Below are positions 9,682 to 19,350 of a DNA stretch of 64,000 nt, in pieces. How positions within the stretch are numbered: the first letter of the stretch is position 1; every line of letters begins with the position of its first letter. Under the pieces are notes generated by a model, which saw nothing but the letters and a program-made list of their open reading frames with translations, searched no databases and was not told where the DNA came from. The DNA lies in NCBI GenBank assembly GCA_022845955.1, contig AP025576.1, positions 4,650,001 to 4,714,000 of the forward strand. Reading direction: 5' to 3'. The position numbers and the translations under genes were made by a program. The stretch is from Lachnospiraceae bacterium. Its GTDB lineage: Bacteria > Bacillota > Clostridia > Lachnospirales > Lachnospiraceae.

Positions 9682-11331
9682 CTATTTAACGGATTGATAC
9701 CATTCATTCACTTCCTGGGTTATCTGGTCGCCGCCCTGGTTTTTCCATTCTTCCACAAATTTGTCGAAGGCGTCCACAGGCTCCTTCCCATAGATAATGT
9801 TGGTATAGATTTGTTTTTCCATGGTCTGCAGCTGTTCCCATTTTTTCTTCATGGTTGCCGTAGGCTCCCCGTTAAACAGGTTCGGGAACAGCTCGTCCTT
9901 ATGTTCACCTGCCACCACATATCCTTCGGCCATATCCGGCGAAGCCTTAAAATCGGCCGCGGCCTTGATCTGGGCGCTGGTTTCCGGTGTCATTCCCGTA
10001 CTGACATCCATATAGGGCTGCATGGTATCGATAGAAGGCGTATTTTTGAGAACGGTTGATTTTCCCGGCATAAACGGATCGGTTACCGGGGGATCAAACA
10101 ATTGGGAATCATAAACAACGGTGTCCCCTACAATATCATAATCGTACCCCTCCAGATAGCCGTATTTGAAGTCTCCTGTCCCGAATGCCGCGTCATAAAT
10201 CCAGTCATAATAGGTAAAGAAGGCCTCCATATTATTGAAATCCTTATTGAACATCAGCCAGCCGTCGTTGATCTGGGCCGACTGGTAAGATGGCTCCCCG
10301 TTATCCTGCAGAATATTGGGATATGCTTTGATCACCGCTTCCGGACAAACCGTTTCCACATCTCTGACCGAACCGATCGCCCATGGCCTTCCGATAAAAA
10401 TTCCCGCTTTCCCTTCGGTAAACTGCATCATGGCATCCCATGCGCCGGTTGCTGCGGCTTCCTGGAACATCCATCCGTTTGCGTGCCACTGCGCCATCCG
10501 TTCCAGCGTCTTTTTGTTTCCTTCATGTATGGAGCCGTATACCAGCTGACCGTTTTCATCCTCCTGCCAGCTTCCCGGAAAATGCTTTCCCGCATTCGCG
10601 GAGAAAAGGATAACGGGATCCGCAACCCACCCGGTATTGTAGATACTGTCGCCTGCATAAGTAAAACCATAGGTATCCTTTTTCCCGTTCCCATCCGGAT
10701 CCTGCTCCGTAAATGCCCTGATAACCTCTTCGAATTCATCCATTGTGGCAGGTGCCTTCAGGCCCAGCTTATCCAGCCAGTCCTGTCGGATTATCATGAC
10801 CTGGCCTTCTGTCAGAAAAGGGGTACAGGCAATGCCGTAGGTCTTTCCATCTTTGATGACCGGATAAAAGGTCTGGGAGTACTTATCATAGATTTCCTTC
10901 AGCCTGTCCGGCATGTACTTCTCGATATCCTCATCAATCGCTTTCACTTTCCCGGACTCAATCATATCGGCTATCATCTGTGTCCCGTAAACCGGGAAAA
11001 CATCCGGAAGCTCCTCCGATCCGGTAAGCGCCAGGCGGAGCTTTGTATCATAATTGCCCGCATCTCCTCCAAGTAAAATAGTTTCCATCTTAATTCCCAG
11101 CTTTTCCGCCGCCAGATCCACCATGGGGTTTTTGTTGATGTCCTCCCCCTCCCCATATCTTCCTGTGTTTTCGTCCAGCTGCTTTGCGATGCGGATTGTC
11201 AGGACCGGATCGTACCTGCCTTCCGCATTTTTTGTGCTGATCGCCTCCGTCCCTGTGCTGTCCTTTCCGCATCCTGTAAGGACAGCCGCCGCCATCAGGG
11301 CCAGGGAAATCGCTTTTACCATTTTCTTCAT
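9682..11331 (-). CDS. Extracellular sugar-binding lipoprotein (ABC importer)
   Basis: Binding protein of 549 residues. The signal peptide ends at lipobox VLTGC (Cys21), followed by a short Gly/Ser/Thr linker. The body carries LRLALTGSEELPDVF and the domain-start pattern RQDWLDKLGLKAPATMDEFEEVI that recurs in the other large binding proteins of this window. It also has a calcium-like loop DPDGNGKKDTYG and the C-terminal FDKFVEEWKNQGGDQI. The ATG has AAGGAGG upstream. It follows the two cluster II permeases and precedes the kinase, so order differs from cluster I while content is the same. Role: capture of an unknown oligosaccharide at the cell surface. Confidence 0.95.
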   Translation of the reverse strand: MKKMVKAISLALMAAAVLTGCGKDSTGTEAISTKNAEGRYDPVLTIRIAKQLDENTGRYGEGEDINKNPMVDLAAEKLGIKMETILLGGDAGNYDTKLRLALTGSEELPDVFPVYGTQMIADMIESGKVKAIDEDIEKYMPDRLKEIYDKYSQTFYPVIKDGKTYGIACTPFLTEGQVMIIRQDWLDKLGLKAPATMDEFEEVIRAFTEQDPDGNGKKDTYGFTYAGDSIYNTGWVADPVILFSANAGKHFPGSWQEDENGQLVYGSIHEGNKKTLERMAQWHANGWMFQEAAATGAWDAMMQFTEGKAGIFIGRPWAIGSVRDVETVCPEAVIKAYPNILQDNGEPSYQSAQINDGWLMFNKDFNNMEAFFTYYDWIYDAAFGTGDFKYGYLEGYDYDIVGDTVVYDSQLFDPPVTDPFMPGKSTVLKNTPSIDTMQPYMDVSTGMTPETSAQIKAAADFKASPDMAEGYVVAGEHKDELFPNLFNGEPTATMKKKWEQLQTMEKQIYTNIIYGKEPVDAFDKFVEEWKNQGGDQITQEVNEWYQSVK

Positions 11332-11438
11332 TAATACCTTCCTCCTTCTGAAATTATTATCCTATGCTTTTCAGTCCGGGCAAGCCCGACCGCCGGCATA
11401 AGCCTTCTTACCAAACTATTTTCTATATTTCCTGTCCT

Positions 11439-12308
11439 TTATTCCTTAACCGCCCCCATAACAATACCCTTTACAAAATATTTCTGCAGGAACGGATACA
11501 CCATCAATATGGGAAGCGCCCCTATAAATACCTGCGCCGCCTTGATGGTTCGTTCCGACATGGCTGCCGCCGACGTGGGATCCAGCGCCAAATCCTGCTG
11601 GTTTCCCTGTACAACGATAACCTGCAGAAAGGAAGCGAGAGGATAATTTTTGGTATCCGACATATAAAGAATCCCGGTAAACCATTCATTCCAGTTCCCC
11701 ACCATAATAAAAAGTGCCACCGTGGCAAGCCCTGCCTTGGACAGCGGAAGATAAATCTTCCTCAATACCGTAAAGAAGCCCGCTCCGTCAATCAATGCCG
11801 CTTCCTCCAGGGATTTGGGGATGGAACGAAAAAAATTCATAATCAGTATCAGATTATAACAGCTGAATGCGCCCGGCAGCACATAGATAAGGAAATTATT
11901 TTTCAGCCCCAGGGTGGAATTGACCAGATAGGAGGGGATCAAACCTCCGCTGAAGAGCATGGTAAATACAAAAAACCACACGAGAGGCGTTCTCCCTTTG
12001 AAATCCTTGGAAAGTGCATAGCCGGCCGTAGTGATTACACACATGCTGAGAGCCGTACCGATGCCTGTCCTGAGAAAGGAGATCAGGAGGGAACGGATAA
12101 AATTGTTATTCTGAAAGGTTTTCTCATAGGCAAGCAAGGTAAAATCTACCGGCCAGAAGGTAACGGCACCGCTGTTGGCCGCACTTTTTCCGCTGAGTGA
12201 CAAGGCGAACAGATTCACAAGCGGCAGTAAGCACAGCAGGGCCACGGATACCAAAAAAACCGTATTTACGAGCAGAAATATCTTTCTGCTGACAGATGTC
12301 CGACGCAT
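11439..12308 (-). CDS. ABC sugar transporter permease, LplC/YtcP type
   Basis: Permease of 289 residues. An N-terminal membrane segment (FLLVNTVFLVSVALLCLLPLVN) is followed by LSLSGKSAANSGAVTFWPVDFT, close in pattern to the partial gene at the window start. The EAA loop is EEAALIDGAGFFTVLRKI, and the C-terminus YPFLQKYFVKGIVMGAVKE is typical of this group. The start ATG follows GGGAGGGAGAGG. It lies 18 bases downstream of the LplB-type partner and upstream of the binding protein, and forms the second half of the cluster II channel. Confidence 0.95.
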   Translation of the reverse strand: MRRTSVSRKIFLLVNTVFLVSVALLCLLPLVNLFALSLSGKSAANSGAVTFWPVDFTLLAYEKTFQNNNFIRSLLISFLRTGIGTALSMCVITTAGYALSKDFKGRTPLVWFFVFTMLFSGGLIPSYLVNSTLGLKNNFLIYVLPGAFSCYNLILIMNFFRSIPKSLEEAALIDGAGFFTVLRKIYLPLSKAGLATVALFIMVGNWNEWFTGILYMSDTKNYPLASFLQVIVVQGNQQDLALDPTSAAAMSERTIKAAQVFIGALPILMVYPFLQKYFVKGIVMGAVKE

Positions 12309-12326
12309 ATTCCTCTCCCTCCCTTT

Positions 12327-13280
12327 CTAAAAAATCCGGTAGCCCGCAAACCGGTAGGCTATCTTGTAGGCGGCCACGGTAAGGACCAGCCCGATCCCGG
12401 ATTTAAACAGCCCTACCGCTGTACCGAAGCTGTACTGTCCGTTCACAAGCGATTGCCTGTATACATAAGTGTCGATAATATCGCCCGTGCTGTAGGTAAG
12501 GGGGGAATACAGATTGAATATCTGGTCGAAGCCCGCATTCAGTACATTTCCAAGGCTGAGCGTCGCCATGACAATTACCATGGGCATAATACCCGGCAGC
12601 GTGATATAAAGCGTCTGCTGCCACTTATTTGCGCCGTCCATTTCCGCGGCTTCATACAGGTTCTGGTCAATATTGGAAATGGCTGCCAGATATACTATCA
12701 TCCCGAAGCCAAACCCTTTCCAGAGATCCGACAGTACGGCAATCTGGCGGAACATCCCCGCTTCTCCCAGAAAAAAAACCGGTTCCATACCGATTTTCTG
12801 CAGAAAAGCATTGACAATACCGTCCAGTCCCAGAATGTCCCGCAACATGCCCGCTACGGTAACCCAGGAAAGGAAATGGGGCAGGTAAACCAGTGTCTGG
12901 ATGCTTTTTTTCAATCCCAGCTGCTTTACCTCATTTAACAGCAAAGCCATAATAACCGGTACAATCAGGCCCAATATAATCTTGCTCACAGCAATAATGA
13001 GCGTATTGATAATCGCCTGATAGGATTCCCGGAATTCAAAAATCTGCCGGAAATTATCCAGCCCTGCAAATTCCGAACCAAAGATCCCCAGCCAGGGCTT
13101 ATAATTCTGAAAAGCCATGATAAGCCCTGCCATGGGGATGTAGCAAAAGATTACGGCAAGTATGACCGCCGGCAGCACAAGCATGTACAGAGGCCAGCTA
13201 CGGCTGAATTCCCGTTTCCAGCTTATCCCGGCGCCGCCCGCAACCCCCCGGGGTTTTTCCGTCTTGTTTATCCGCTTCAA
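12327..13280 (-). CDS. ABC sugar transporter permease, LplB type, TTG start
   Basis: Permease of 317 residues and first gene of cluster II. Membrane segments begin at about residue 32 (LYMLVLPAVILAVIFCYIPM). The EAA loop is EAAEMDGANKWQQTLYITLPG, and the C-terminus YKIAYRFAGYRIF is the usual LplB ending. The only start that fits the GAGGTGAT ribosome site is TTG at 13280, and no ATG lies near the N-terminus. A TATAAT box sits 35 bases upstream. It pairs with the downstream LplC-type permease. Confidence 0.93.
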   Translation of the reverse strand: MKRINKTEKPRGVAGGAGISWKREFSRSWPLYMLVLPAVILAVIFCYIPMAGLIMAFQNYKPWLGIFGSEFAGLDNFRQIFEFRESYQAIINTLIIAVSKIILGLIVPVIMALLLNEVKQLGLKKSIQTLVYLPHFLSWVTVAGMLRDILGLDGIVNAFLQKIGMEPVFFLGEAGMFRQIAVLSDLWKGFGFGMIVYLAAISNIDQNLYEAAEMDGANKWQQTLYITLPGIMPMVIVMATLSLGNVLNAGFDQIFNLYSPLTYSTGDIIDTYVYRQSLVNGQYSFGTAVGLFKSGIGLVLTVAAYKIAYRFAGYRIF

Positions 13281-13314
13281 ATCCCTATCACCTCGTTTTC
13301 GTATTTATGGATTT

Positions 13315-13343
13315 ATTATATATGATTGAATATCCACAAAAAA
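13315..13343 (-). promoter_or_regulatory. Candidate promoter of cluster II
   Basis: TATAAT on the minus strand at 13315-13320 lies 35 bases before the TTG start of the first permease. The matching -35 position (13338-13343) is only a T-run, so the promoter would be weak or activator-dependent. That would fit control by the AraC-type response regulator of the cluster. Confidence 0.4.
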
Positions 13344-13436
13344 CACCTCGATTTTAAGATCATGTACCCAATTTTAACCATTTTCCAGCCGGGATTCAGG
13401 AGAGAGCCGGGAATGAAGGGGGGAAGAATTCAGATC

Positions 13437-13467
13437 AAAAAAAGAAAATCCTTTTTATCGGATTTTC
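13437..13467 (-). terminator. Rho-independent terminator of the AAA/nuclease gene
   Basis: Read on the minus strand, GAAAATCC (13467-13460) and GGATTTTC (13451-13444) form an 8-bp stem followed by seven T (13443-13437). It lies about 60 bases after the stop of the gene at 13524 and isolates it from cluster II. Confidence 0.7.
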
Positions 13468-13523
13468 CCTTTACATGCCCTGATGGGCCGTTCATGTATG
13501 CTCTTCCCGGTACCGTTTCCTTT

Positions 13524-15200
13524 TTACTTAATAACTACTTTACACAGTTTCTTAAAAAAGGCAATTCCATATACATAGAACGTATGATATCCTTCCAACC
13601 TTAATTCCATATCATATTTTTTTTCCTCAATCTGTCTCAATGCCTTTTGTGCTGCCTTTTCCAGCTCTGCATATGTGTCTGCCACTTTTATTTCAATAAT
13701 AATTGCAATACCGTCATAAGGCGCCGAAAGCAGCAGCAGATCGCTTCGTCCCAACCCGCTTTCCCGGTTAGACTTAACCGTGAAGTCTTTATTTGTTTTT
13801 AACAAACCTCCAAGGAACCCGTGGTAGTAAGCTTCTTTGTAATCATAGAAACTGATAGTTTCCATAAGGTTCACAGAAATCTGTCTTTCCAAAGAATCCG
13901 TATTTTTTTCCAATAATGCCTTAAACAGATCTGTAAAATTCTTTTTTTCGTTTCTCTGATCAAACCATGTCAGAATAGTATTTTGATAAATACTAGTCAC
14001 TTCTTCGTTTGGTATCGCCAGTGTCACATATATGGTGCGATTTTCAAACCGCTCACTCACTTTCTTCAGATACCCCGTGAAAAACAAGAAATTCCACAGA
14101 TTATCTCTGGTCTTATGAACCTCATCATAAGTGATTTCTTCGTGTACCGGTTTCTCTGTGGTACCGCCTGCTATCAGTGTTTCTATCTCCTGTTTTACAC
14201 TGCTGTCCGCCTGTTCAATCAACTCACGGACAATTGTATTGGAGGAAGTGTTGGCCCAATATGGCTTGGGGAAAGCCCCGTTTTCTGCTGCTTTTGTATA
14301 ATTGAGCAGACTCCAGGGATTATAGACCTCCGTGTTTCCAAAAAGATATCCGTCATACCACCGTTTGACTTCCTCCCGTTTTTCTGTAATTCCGTAATCA
14401 CTAAGCAAGCTTTCCACCTCCGGCTGTGTAAAGCCGAAGTGTTCCGCATAGGTCTGGTCAAGTATGCTTATCATATCCAGATTGTTCAGACCGGTGAAAA
14501 TACTCTCTTTTGAAATTCGCAGACAGCCTGTCACCACCGCAAACTCCAGATTTGGGTTCGTCTTCATTGCCGACTCAAACAGAGAACGGATAAAGTCTGT
14601 CATCTGCTCATAAAATCCCCTGAAATGTGCATTCTCCAATGGTACATCATATTCATCTATGAGAATAATAACCGGTTTTCCCGATGTTTCTTTCAAGATT
14701 CGGGACAGGAATGTGAGTGCATCCAAATACTGCCCTTCTTCTCCTGTTTCATTAATGATAGACAGATATCTGGCCCGATCGCCTTCATCCATAATGCTGT
14801 CTATTACATAACGATGTCTGCGGAACTCGTCAGCAATCTGACGTTTTATCATAACAAAGGCTTTATCAAAATCCGGCTGTTTTGCCGACTTTAAAGAAAG
14901 ACTTATAACCGGATACTGTCCCATATGCGCAGCATAAGTCTCTCCTGCTTCCATAATTTTTAAGTTTTCAAAGAGATATCTGTTATCAATCCGGCAGCCG
15001 TTCTGGTCACAGGTTCTTTCAAAAAAGTATTTTAACATGCTTAAACCAAGCGTTTTCCCAAACCGGCGCGGTCTCATAAATAAGCTCACTTCACTTCTGT
15101 TGTCGATCAGTTCTTTGATAAAAAGTGACTTATCTACATAATAGTATCCATTTTCCCTGATTTTTTTAAAATCATCGACACCAATCGGCAGCGGTCTCAT
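13524..15200 (-). CDS. AAA-ATPase-like protein with C-terminal PD-(D/E)XK nuclease domain
   Basis: Protein of about 558 residues of the widespread family with an N-terminal AAA-ATPase-like domain (PF09820) and a C-terminal DUF1703/PD-(D/E)XK domain. Visible motifs are a P-loop variant RPRRFGKT (G48-K49-T50) and Walker B IILIDEYDVPLE. The C-terminal nuclease core is GRSDLLLL ... IIIEIKV, with Asp and the E-x-K pair in place, so both catalytic halves look intact. The ATG at 15200 follows GATGAGGTG, while two longer starts lack as good a site. It stands alone between transporter clusters, with its own terminator. The family's biological role is unknown, and defence or mobile-element functions have been proposed for relatives. 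Confidence 0.93.
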   Translation of the reverse strand: MRPLPIGVDDFKKIRENGYYYVDKSLFIKELIDNRSEVSLFMRPRRFGKTLGLSMLKYFFERTCDQNGCRIDNRYLFENLKIMEAGETYAAHMGQYPVISLSLKSAKQPDFDKAFVMIKRQIADEFRRHRYVIDSIMDEGDRARYLSIINETGEEGQYLDALTFLSRILKETSGKPVIILIDEYDVPLENAHFRGFYEQMTDFIRSLFESAMKTNPNLEFAVVTGCLRISKESIFTGLNNLDMISILDQTYAEHFGFTQPEVESLLSDYGITEKREEVKRWYDGYLFGNTEVYNPWSLLNYTKAAENGAFPKPYWANTSSNTIVRELIEQADSSVKQEIETLIAGGTTEKPVHEEITYDEVHKTRDNLWNFLFFTGYLKKVSERFENRTIYVTLAIPNEEVTSIYQNTILTWFDQRNEKKNFTDLFKALLEKNTDSLERQISVNLMETISFYDYKEAYYHGFLGGLLKTNKDFTVKSNRESGLGRSDLLLLSAPYDGIAIIIEIKVADTYAELEKAAQKALRQIEEKKYDMELRLEGYHTFYVYGIAFFKKLCKVVIK

Positions 15201-15293
15201 GCTACACCTCATCTTCTTACCCTTCTGTATCACGCTAACTATAGTAAGATTATACCCTTTTTATTTCATTTAAGCAATGAATAGCAGTTTCTG

Positions 15294-17495
15294 TCAAGTA
15301 TGCTCTTCCCGGTACTGCCCCGGCGTTTTGCCCGTATATTTCTTAAATCTCCTGGTAAACACATGATCGTCCTCATACCCCACCGACCTGCTGATTTCCC
15401 GTATCAGCATATCGGTGGATACCAGAAGCTCCCTTGCCCGCTCCATGCGCAGGTTCGCCAGATAGTCCGACGGGCGGATCCCCATTTTATTCTTGAATTC
15501 CACCGCCAGGGTAACCGAACTGATATGCAGGTAATCGGCCAGCGCACTCATGGTCAGCTCCGATTTGGAGAAATTCTCCTTCATATACAGTACCGCTTCC
15601 TCCACCACCCGGGAACGGTCCACATTTTCTTCCGGTTTTGTTTCAATGATGAGGCGGCAGGCTTCACAGAGCAGATCATTAAAGTCCTGGATCGTGAGGC
15701 ACTGAGACAGGGTAAATACGTTATAGATGCTTTCCAGGCCCGTATTTTCGGCCTTCCATTCGGATATCAGCACATGGATGATATCATTGTACAGAAGCCG
15801 GAACATAGGAAGGGAAGGGCTTTTTTGGGTCATCCGCATACAGATATCCTCCACCGCCTGCTCCACAGCCGCCTTATCCCGGCTCCGCAGGGCCTGCCGC
15901 AGCTTCTGCAGATACGAATCCGGCAGCACGTTTCCCACATCCCCAAGGGATACCTCCTCAAACCGGAGGATTTTATTGTTGTCCTGCAGAAACCGGTTGT
16001 CAAAGGCGGTATCCGCTTCCAGATACGCAGCGGAACCTTCCGTAAGGTTACTGTGGTAACCGCTCACCGACATGACAAATTCCTCATAGCAGTCCTTGCC
16101 GATGGAAAAAAGCATGTCCAGCGTCTCTTCTATCCGTTCTCTGGCTTCGGAAAAAAGAACGAACAGGCTCTGGCTGCTGCTGACCAGATGGATGCCATAG
16201 CCGTCCAGCTGCGCTTCTTTGGCGATCACCTCCAGCATTTCCGTATGCGCCCTGTTTTCATTGCTGTCGCTGCGTTCTCCCAATAAAACCGCCACATACA
16301 TGCCGTTCCCGATTTCCAGGGAAGCCGTTTTCGACGCCTGAAGCACCTCTTCCGGATCTTTGAAGTCATTGCGGACAAAATTCCGGATAAAACGTGTTTT
16401 TTTCAGCTGGAGATTTTCCTTTTCCTTCAGTTCATTGGCCTCCACCAGCAGTTGGATCCCGCTTTCGATACTGTTCAGGTTATAATTGGTTTCTTCCTGG
16501 GAATCCAGCAGCTGGTTCATTTTCCGCACCTTGGCCGCCATCCTTCTGGAAAGCACCATAATAAACAGGGCCGTGGGAATGGCGCAGACGATAAGCAGGC
16601 CGATAATTCCCCACTGTCCGGTTACAATTTTGTTATAAAAAATATCCATGGACTGCAGGGAGCAGTAGGTCAGCCCGCTCGTCCCCTGCAAAACGCTCAG
16701 CAGATACTTTTCCCCGTCCAGCCTGACCTGCCTCTGCGCCTGTGTCCCCTTTACCAGCTCCAGCAGCGCGGCAGGATCCGTTTCCCGGCTTTCTCTGGAA
16801 ACAATGACCTGATCTTTGTACAGTATAAAATCCGAGCGCATATCCTCCGCATCGTTCCTCAGAAGGGAATCATAGTAGGAATCGGGTACAAAAAACAAAA
16901 GAGTTTCCTGAAATCCGGGAGGGATCGCCTGCATATACAGCACCACCCTGGAAACACCGATATAACTCTGCACCCAAAGGCCGGTAACAGACTGCTCCGG
17001 AAACACGCGCAGTTCTTTTACAGGGGCATACAGCTCCTCCAATACCGTCTGTGAGTCCATACTCTCCAACACACAGCCCTGTCTGGCAAAATAATCGGAA
17101 GCGACGGAGGTCGTGCTGCTGTAGAGGTAGTCATCCTCATGATACTGATAAAGCAGAAGCTGGAAAAACTGGCTTACCGTAGTATATTGAAACAGATGCT
17201 TCTCCAGCTGGGTCGCCGCCAGAGGTTTTTCCGAAAGCTTGAATTTCGTCACCTCGCCCGCCAGGCCCATCTGGTAAACAATATCGTTTACAATCTGCAT
17301 GTCATTTTCATGTCTGCTCATTTCCGACCTGAGATGCTCTTCGTTGGAAATGAGAAAGTCGGAATAGATCGTCCTGTAATAAAACCGGTACAAATAGCTT
17401 CCAAGCACGGTAATTATCAGTATCACCGTGATGCTGAATGCAGCAATATAGTAAAAAACATTCTGTGATTTTAATTCCTTCCAGATTTTTTTCAC
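15294..17495 (-). CDS. Membrane-bound AraC-family regulator (YesS/YtdP-like)
   Basis: One-component regulator of about 733 residues. Segment FYYIAAFSITVILIITVLGSYL near the N-terminus, an extracellular domain of about 250 residues, and a second segment (WGIIGLLIVCAIPTALFIMVL) place the sensor outside. A roughly 300-residue cytoplasmic linker leads to an AraC DNA-binding domain (MSALADYLHISSVTLAVEF and IREISRSVGYEDDHVFTRRFKKYTGKTPGQYR). The size and layout match Bacillus YesS/YtdP. The GTG at 17495 after GGGGGG is chosen, and a GTG 12 codons upstream is possible. It ends cluster III, where it replaces a two-component system, and probably controls the permease/binding-protein genes before it. 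Confidence 0.92.
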   Translation of the reverse strand: MKKIWKELKSQNVFYYIAAFSITVILIITVLGSYLYRFYYRTIYSDFLISNEEHLRSEMSRHENDMQIVNDIVYQMGLAGEVTKFKLSEKPLAATQLEKHLFQYTTVSQFFQLLLYQYHEDDYLYSSTTSVASDYFARQGCVLESMDSQTVLEELYAPVKELRVFPEQSVTGLWVQSYIGVSRVVLYMQAIPPGFQETLLFFVPDSYYDSLLRNDAEDMRSDFILYKDQVIVSRESRETDPAALLELVKGTQAQRQVRLDGEKYLLSVLQGTSGLTYCSLQSMDIFYNKIVTGQWGIIGLLIVCAIPTALFIMVLSRRMAAKVRKMNQLLDSQEETNYNLNSIESGIQLLVEANELKEKENLQLKKTRFIRNFVRNDFKDPEEVLQASKTASLEIGNGMYVAVLLGERSDSNENRAHTEMLEVIAKEAQLDGYGIHLVSSSQSLFVLFSEARERIEETLDMLFSIGKDCYEEFVMSVSGYHSNLTEGSAAYLEADTAFDNRFLQDNNKILRFEEVSLGDVGNVLPDSYLQKLRQALRSRDKAAVEQAVEDICMRMTQKSPSLPMFRLLYNDIIHVLISEWKAENTGLESIYNVFTLSQCLTIQDFNDLLCEACRLIIETKPEENVDRSRVVEEAVLYMKENFSKSELTMSALADYLHISSVTLAVEFKNKMGIRPSDYLANLRMERARELLVSTDMLIREISRSVGYEDDHVFTRRFKKYTGKTPGQYREEHT

Positions 17496-17538
17496 CTGTA
17501 AGCCCCCCGCTTTCCCCTTCAATGATAACACACAAACG

Positions 17539-17564
17539 GCTCTGCCGCCAACCGGCAGCAGAGC
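17539..17564 (-). terminator. Stem-loop between cluster III binding protein and its regulator
   Basis: GCTCTGC/GCAGAGC arms (17539-17545, 17558-17564) with an inner GCC/GGC pair form a strong hairpin 58 bases after the binding-protein stop. The following sequence on the minus strand (CGTTTGTGTGTT) is only partly T-rich, so read-through to the regulator is likely. Confidence 0.5.
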
Positions 17565-17621
17565 AATCTGTATTTTTTACGGCTGATCCGCAAGCATTCA
17601 GACAGATGTGAACGGTTACGT

Positions 17622-19286
17622 TTATTCCAGCCCCATGGTATCCACCGCATCCTGGTACATCTGCACATAATCTGCGATCCCCATTCCGTCAAACATGGAA
17701 ACAAAGGAATTCCAGCTGTCATCCGTCACGCCGGCGGTAACGAAGGCCGCAATATTTTCCACAACCGCATTGTTGATATCCGTTTCTTTCAGCGTGCTGT
17801 CCTGAAGCTGTTCCGAGGTCAGCGGCGCCATATCCAGATAATCATTGGAATATTTCTGAATAATGCCGGCTGCATCATACGTTTCACAGTATTCGGTCTT
17901 TTCGGTCCGCTGTTCCGGCATATTGAAGGTTTCGCTGAGATATTTGCCGGGTGCGAAGAACAAGGTATTACAGTCTATGTAATTTTTCACTTCCGCACTT
18001 CCGTCATTGGTAACGGTGATTTTATTGTTTTCATCATATATCCAGCCAAGGCCCTCTCCGGCATCCTGCTCCCCGTAATAGAGGGAAAACATCATATCGG
18101 TTTCCAGCAGGGCATCCAGCCAGCGCATGGTGGCGGGTACATTTTGGTTGGAGCTGGTAACAAAGGCGCCGGGCCTGCAAAGCTCAAGATAGCGGTAAAG
18201 GCTGGCACTGCTGTCGGGCATCCAGAGTACGGAGTTGGATGCAACGCCTTCGTCATAAGCCATCGCCACAAGTCTCCATGCGGTGAAGAAGCCGACATTG
18301 CCTTCTTTCAGCTTTGTTTCCACAGTATTGAAATCCTGGGAAACGATTTCCGGATCCACAAGCCCTTCCTCGTAAAGCATGTGCAGCCATTCCATACAAT
18401 CGCGGAAGCCGTCCTGGGTGGCTATGAACTGCACCTTCTTGTCGTCGTCGATATAGATCCACTTGTCAGGATCGCAGGGAAGCCCGAACAGAGGAAGCAT
18501 GTAGCGGATGCCGTTAAAGCCGATATCCAGTCCCATTTCCAGGGGAATCTCATCCGCTTCCCCGTTGCCGTTAGGATCGCCTGTTTTGAATGCACGCAGG
18601 ACCTCCGTCAGCTCCTCCACATTGGCGGGTGTTTCCAGATTCAGGGCATCCAGCCATTCCTGATTGATGAAATAATGCTGGTTTGTGTTAATATTCTGTC
18701 CCACCAGATAGCCGACGGAATAAATCTTTCCATCGGAAGCCACAAGGCTGGTAGTGGGATCATTGTCTTCCGCATCCCGTCTCTCCACGAAATTGGGCAT
18801 ATACTGGTCAATCAAATCGTCCAGCGGGATCACGATCCCCTGAGTCACACCATATTCTTCATCATCCAGCTGGCCTTCTCCGTTGGTCGCCAGAATGACA
18901 TCCGGATATTCACCGGAAGCAAATGCCAGATTCAGCTTTGTTTTCCAGTCGGAGCCTTTGATTACCTCCCATTCCGCATGGATACCGGTCTCCTCTTCCA
19001 GACGCTTTACGCCGGGCATCTCGTCAAAATCCGTAAGGGAATCGGAATCCCGGATCGCTATCATCACCTTTAACGTAATGGGTTCCTTCACGATAGGATA
19101 ACCGGTTTCATTAAAATTGCCGTCCGCCTGCGCCGCCGCGGTATCCCCCGCCGCTCCGCTTTCCGCTGCCGTTTCACCGGAAGCCGTCCCCGTTGCCGAT
19201 GTCGTTTTGGAAGAGCTTCCGCAGCCTGCCAGGGCCGATACCGCCAGCGCCGCTGCCATCATAAGTGCCAGTGCTTTCTTCTTCAT
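17622..19286 (-). CDS. Extracellular sugar-binding lipoprotein (ABC importer)
   Basis: Binding protein of about 554 residues. The signal peptide ends at lipobox ALAGC (Cys22), then comes a Ser/Thr/Gly/Ala linker of about 40 residues that spaces it from the membrane. Family patterns are LNLAFASGEYPDVILA, INQEWLDALNLETPANVEELTEVL and the metal-loop-like GDPNGNGEADEI. It ends differently from the other large binding proteins (no FDKFVEEWK tail), closer to the YtcQ group. GGAGGTT precedes the ATG at 19286. It lies between two permeases and a membrane-bound AraC regulator. The substrate is unknown. Confidence 0.94.
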   Translation of the reverse strand: MKKKALALMMAAALAVSALAGCGSSSKTTSATGTASGETAAESGAAGDTAAAQADGNFNETGYPIVKEPITLKVMIAIRDSDSLTDFDEMPGVKRLEEETGIHAEWEVIKGSDWKTKLNLAFASGEYPDVILATNGEGQLDDEEYGVTQGIVIPLDDLIDQYMPNFVERRDAEDNDPTTSLVASDGKIYSVGYLVGQNINTNQHYFINQEWLDALNLETPANVEELTEVLRAFKTGDPNGNGEADEIPLEMGLDIGFNGIRYMLPLFGLPCDPDKWIYIDDDKKVQFIATQDGFRDCMEWLHMLYEEGLVDPEIVSQDFNTVETKLKEGNVGFFTAWRLVAMAYDEGVASNSVLWMPDSSASLYRYLELCRPGAFVTSSNQNVPATMRWLDALLETDMMFSLYYGEQDAGEGLGWIYDENNKITVTNDGSAEVKNYIDCNTLFFAPGKYLSETFNMPEQRTEKTEYCETYDAAGIIQKYSNDYLDMAPLTSEQLQDSTLKETDINNAVVENIAAFVTAGVTDDSWNSFVSMFDGMGIADYVQMYQDAVDTMGLE

Positions 19287-19350
19287 AAAGAAAAACCTCC
19301 TTTTTCTATTACAACACATTTTGTGCTGATACCTTTACCTGTGCCGGGCG

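Noticed and set aside
10102..11076. 324-codon plus-strand open frame
   Set aside because: Exactly antisense to the cluster II binding protein, with no ribosome site and a composition typical of reverse-frame translation.
15300..16286. 328-codon plus-strand open frame
   Set aside because: Antisense shadow of the membrane-bound AraC regulator, with no recognisable domain.
18144..19073. 309-codon plus-strand open frame
   Set aside because: Antisense shadow of the cluster III binding protein.
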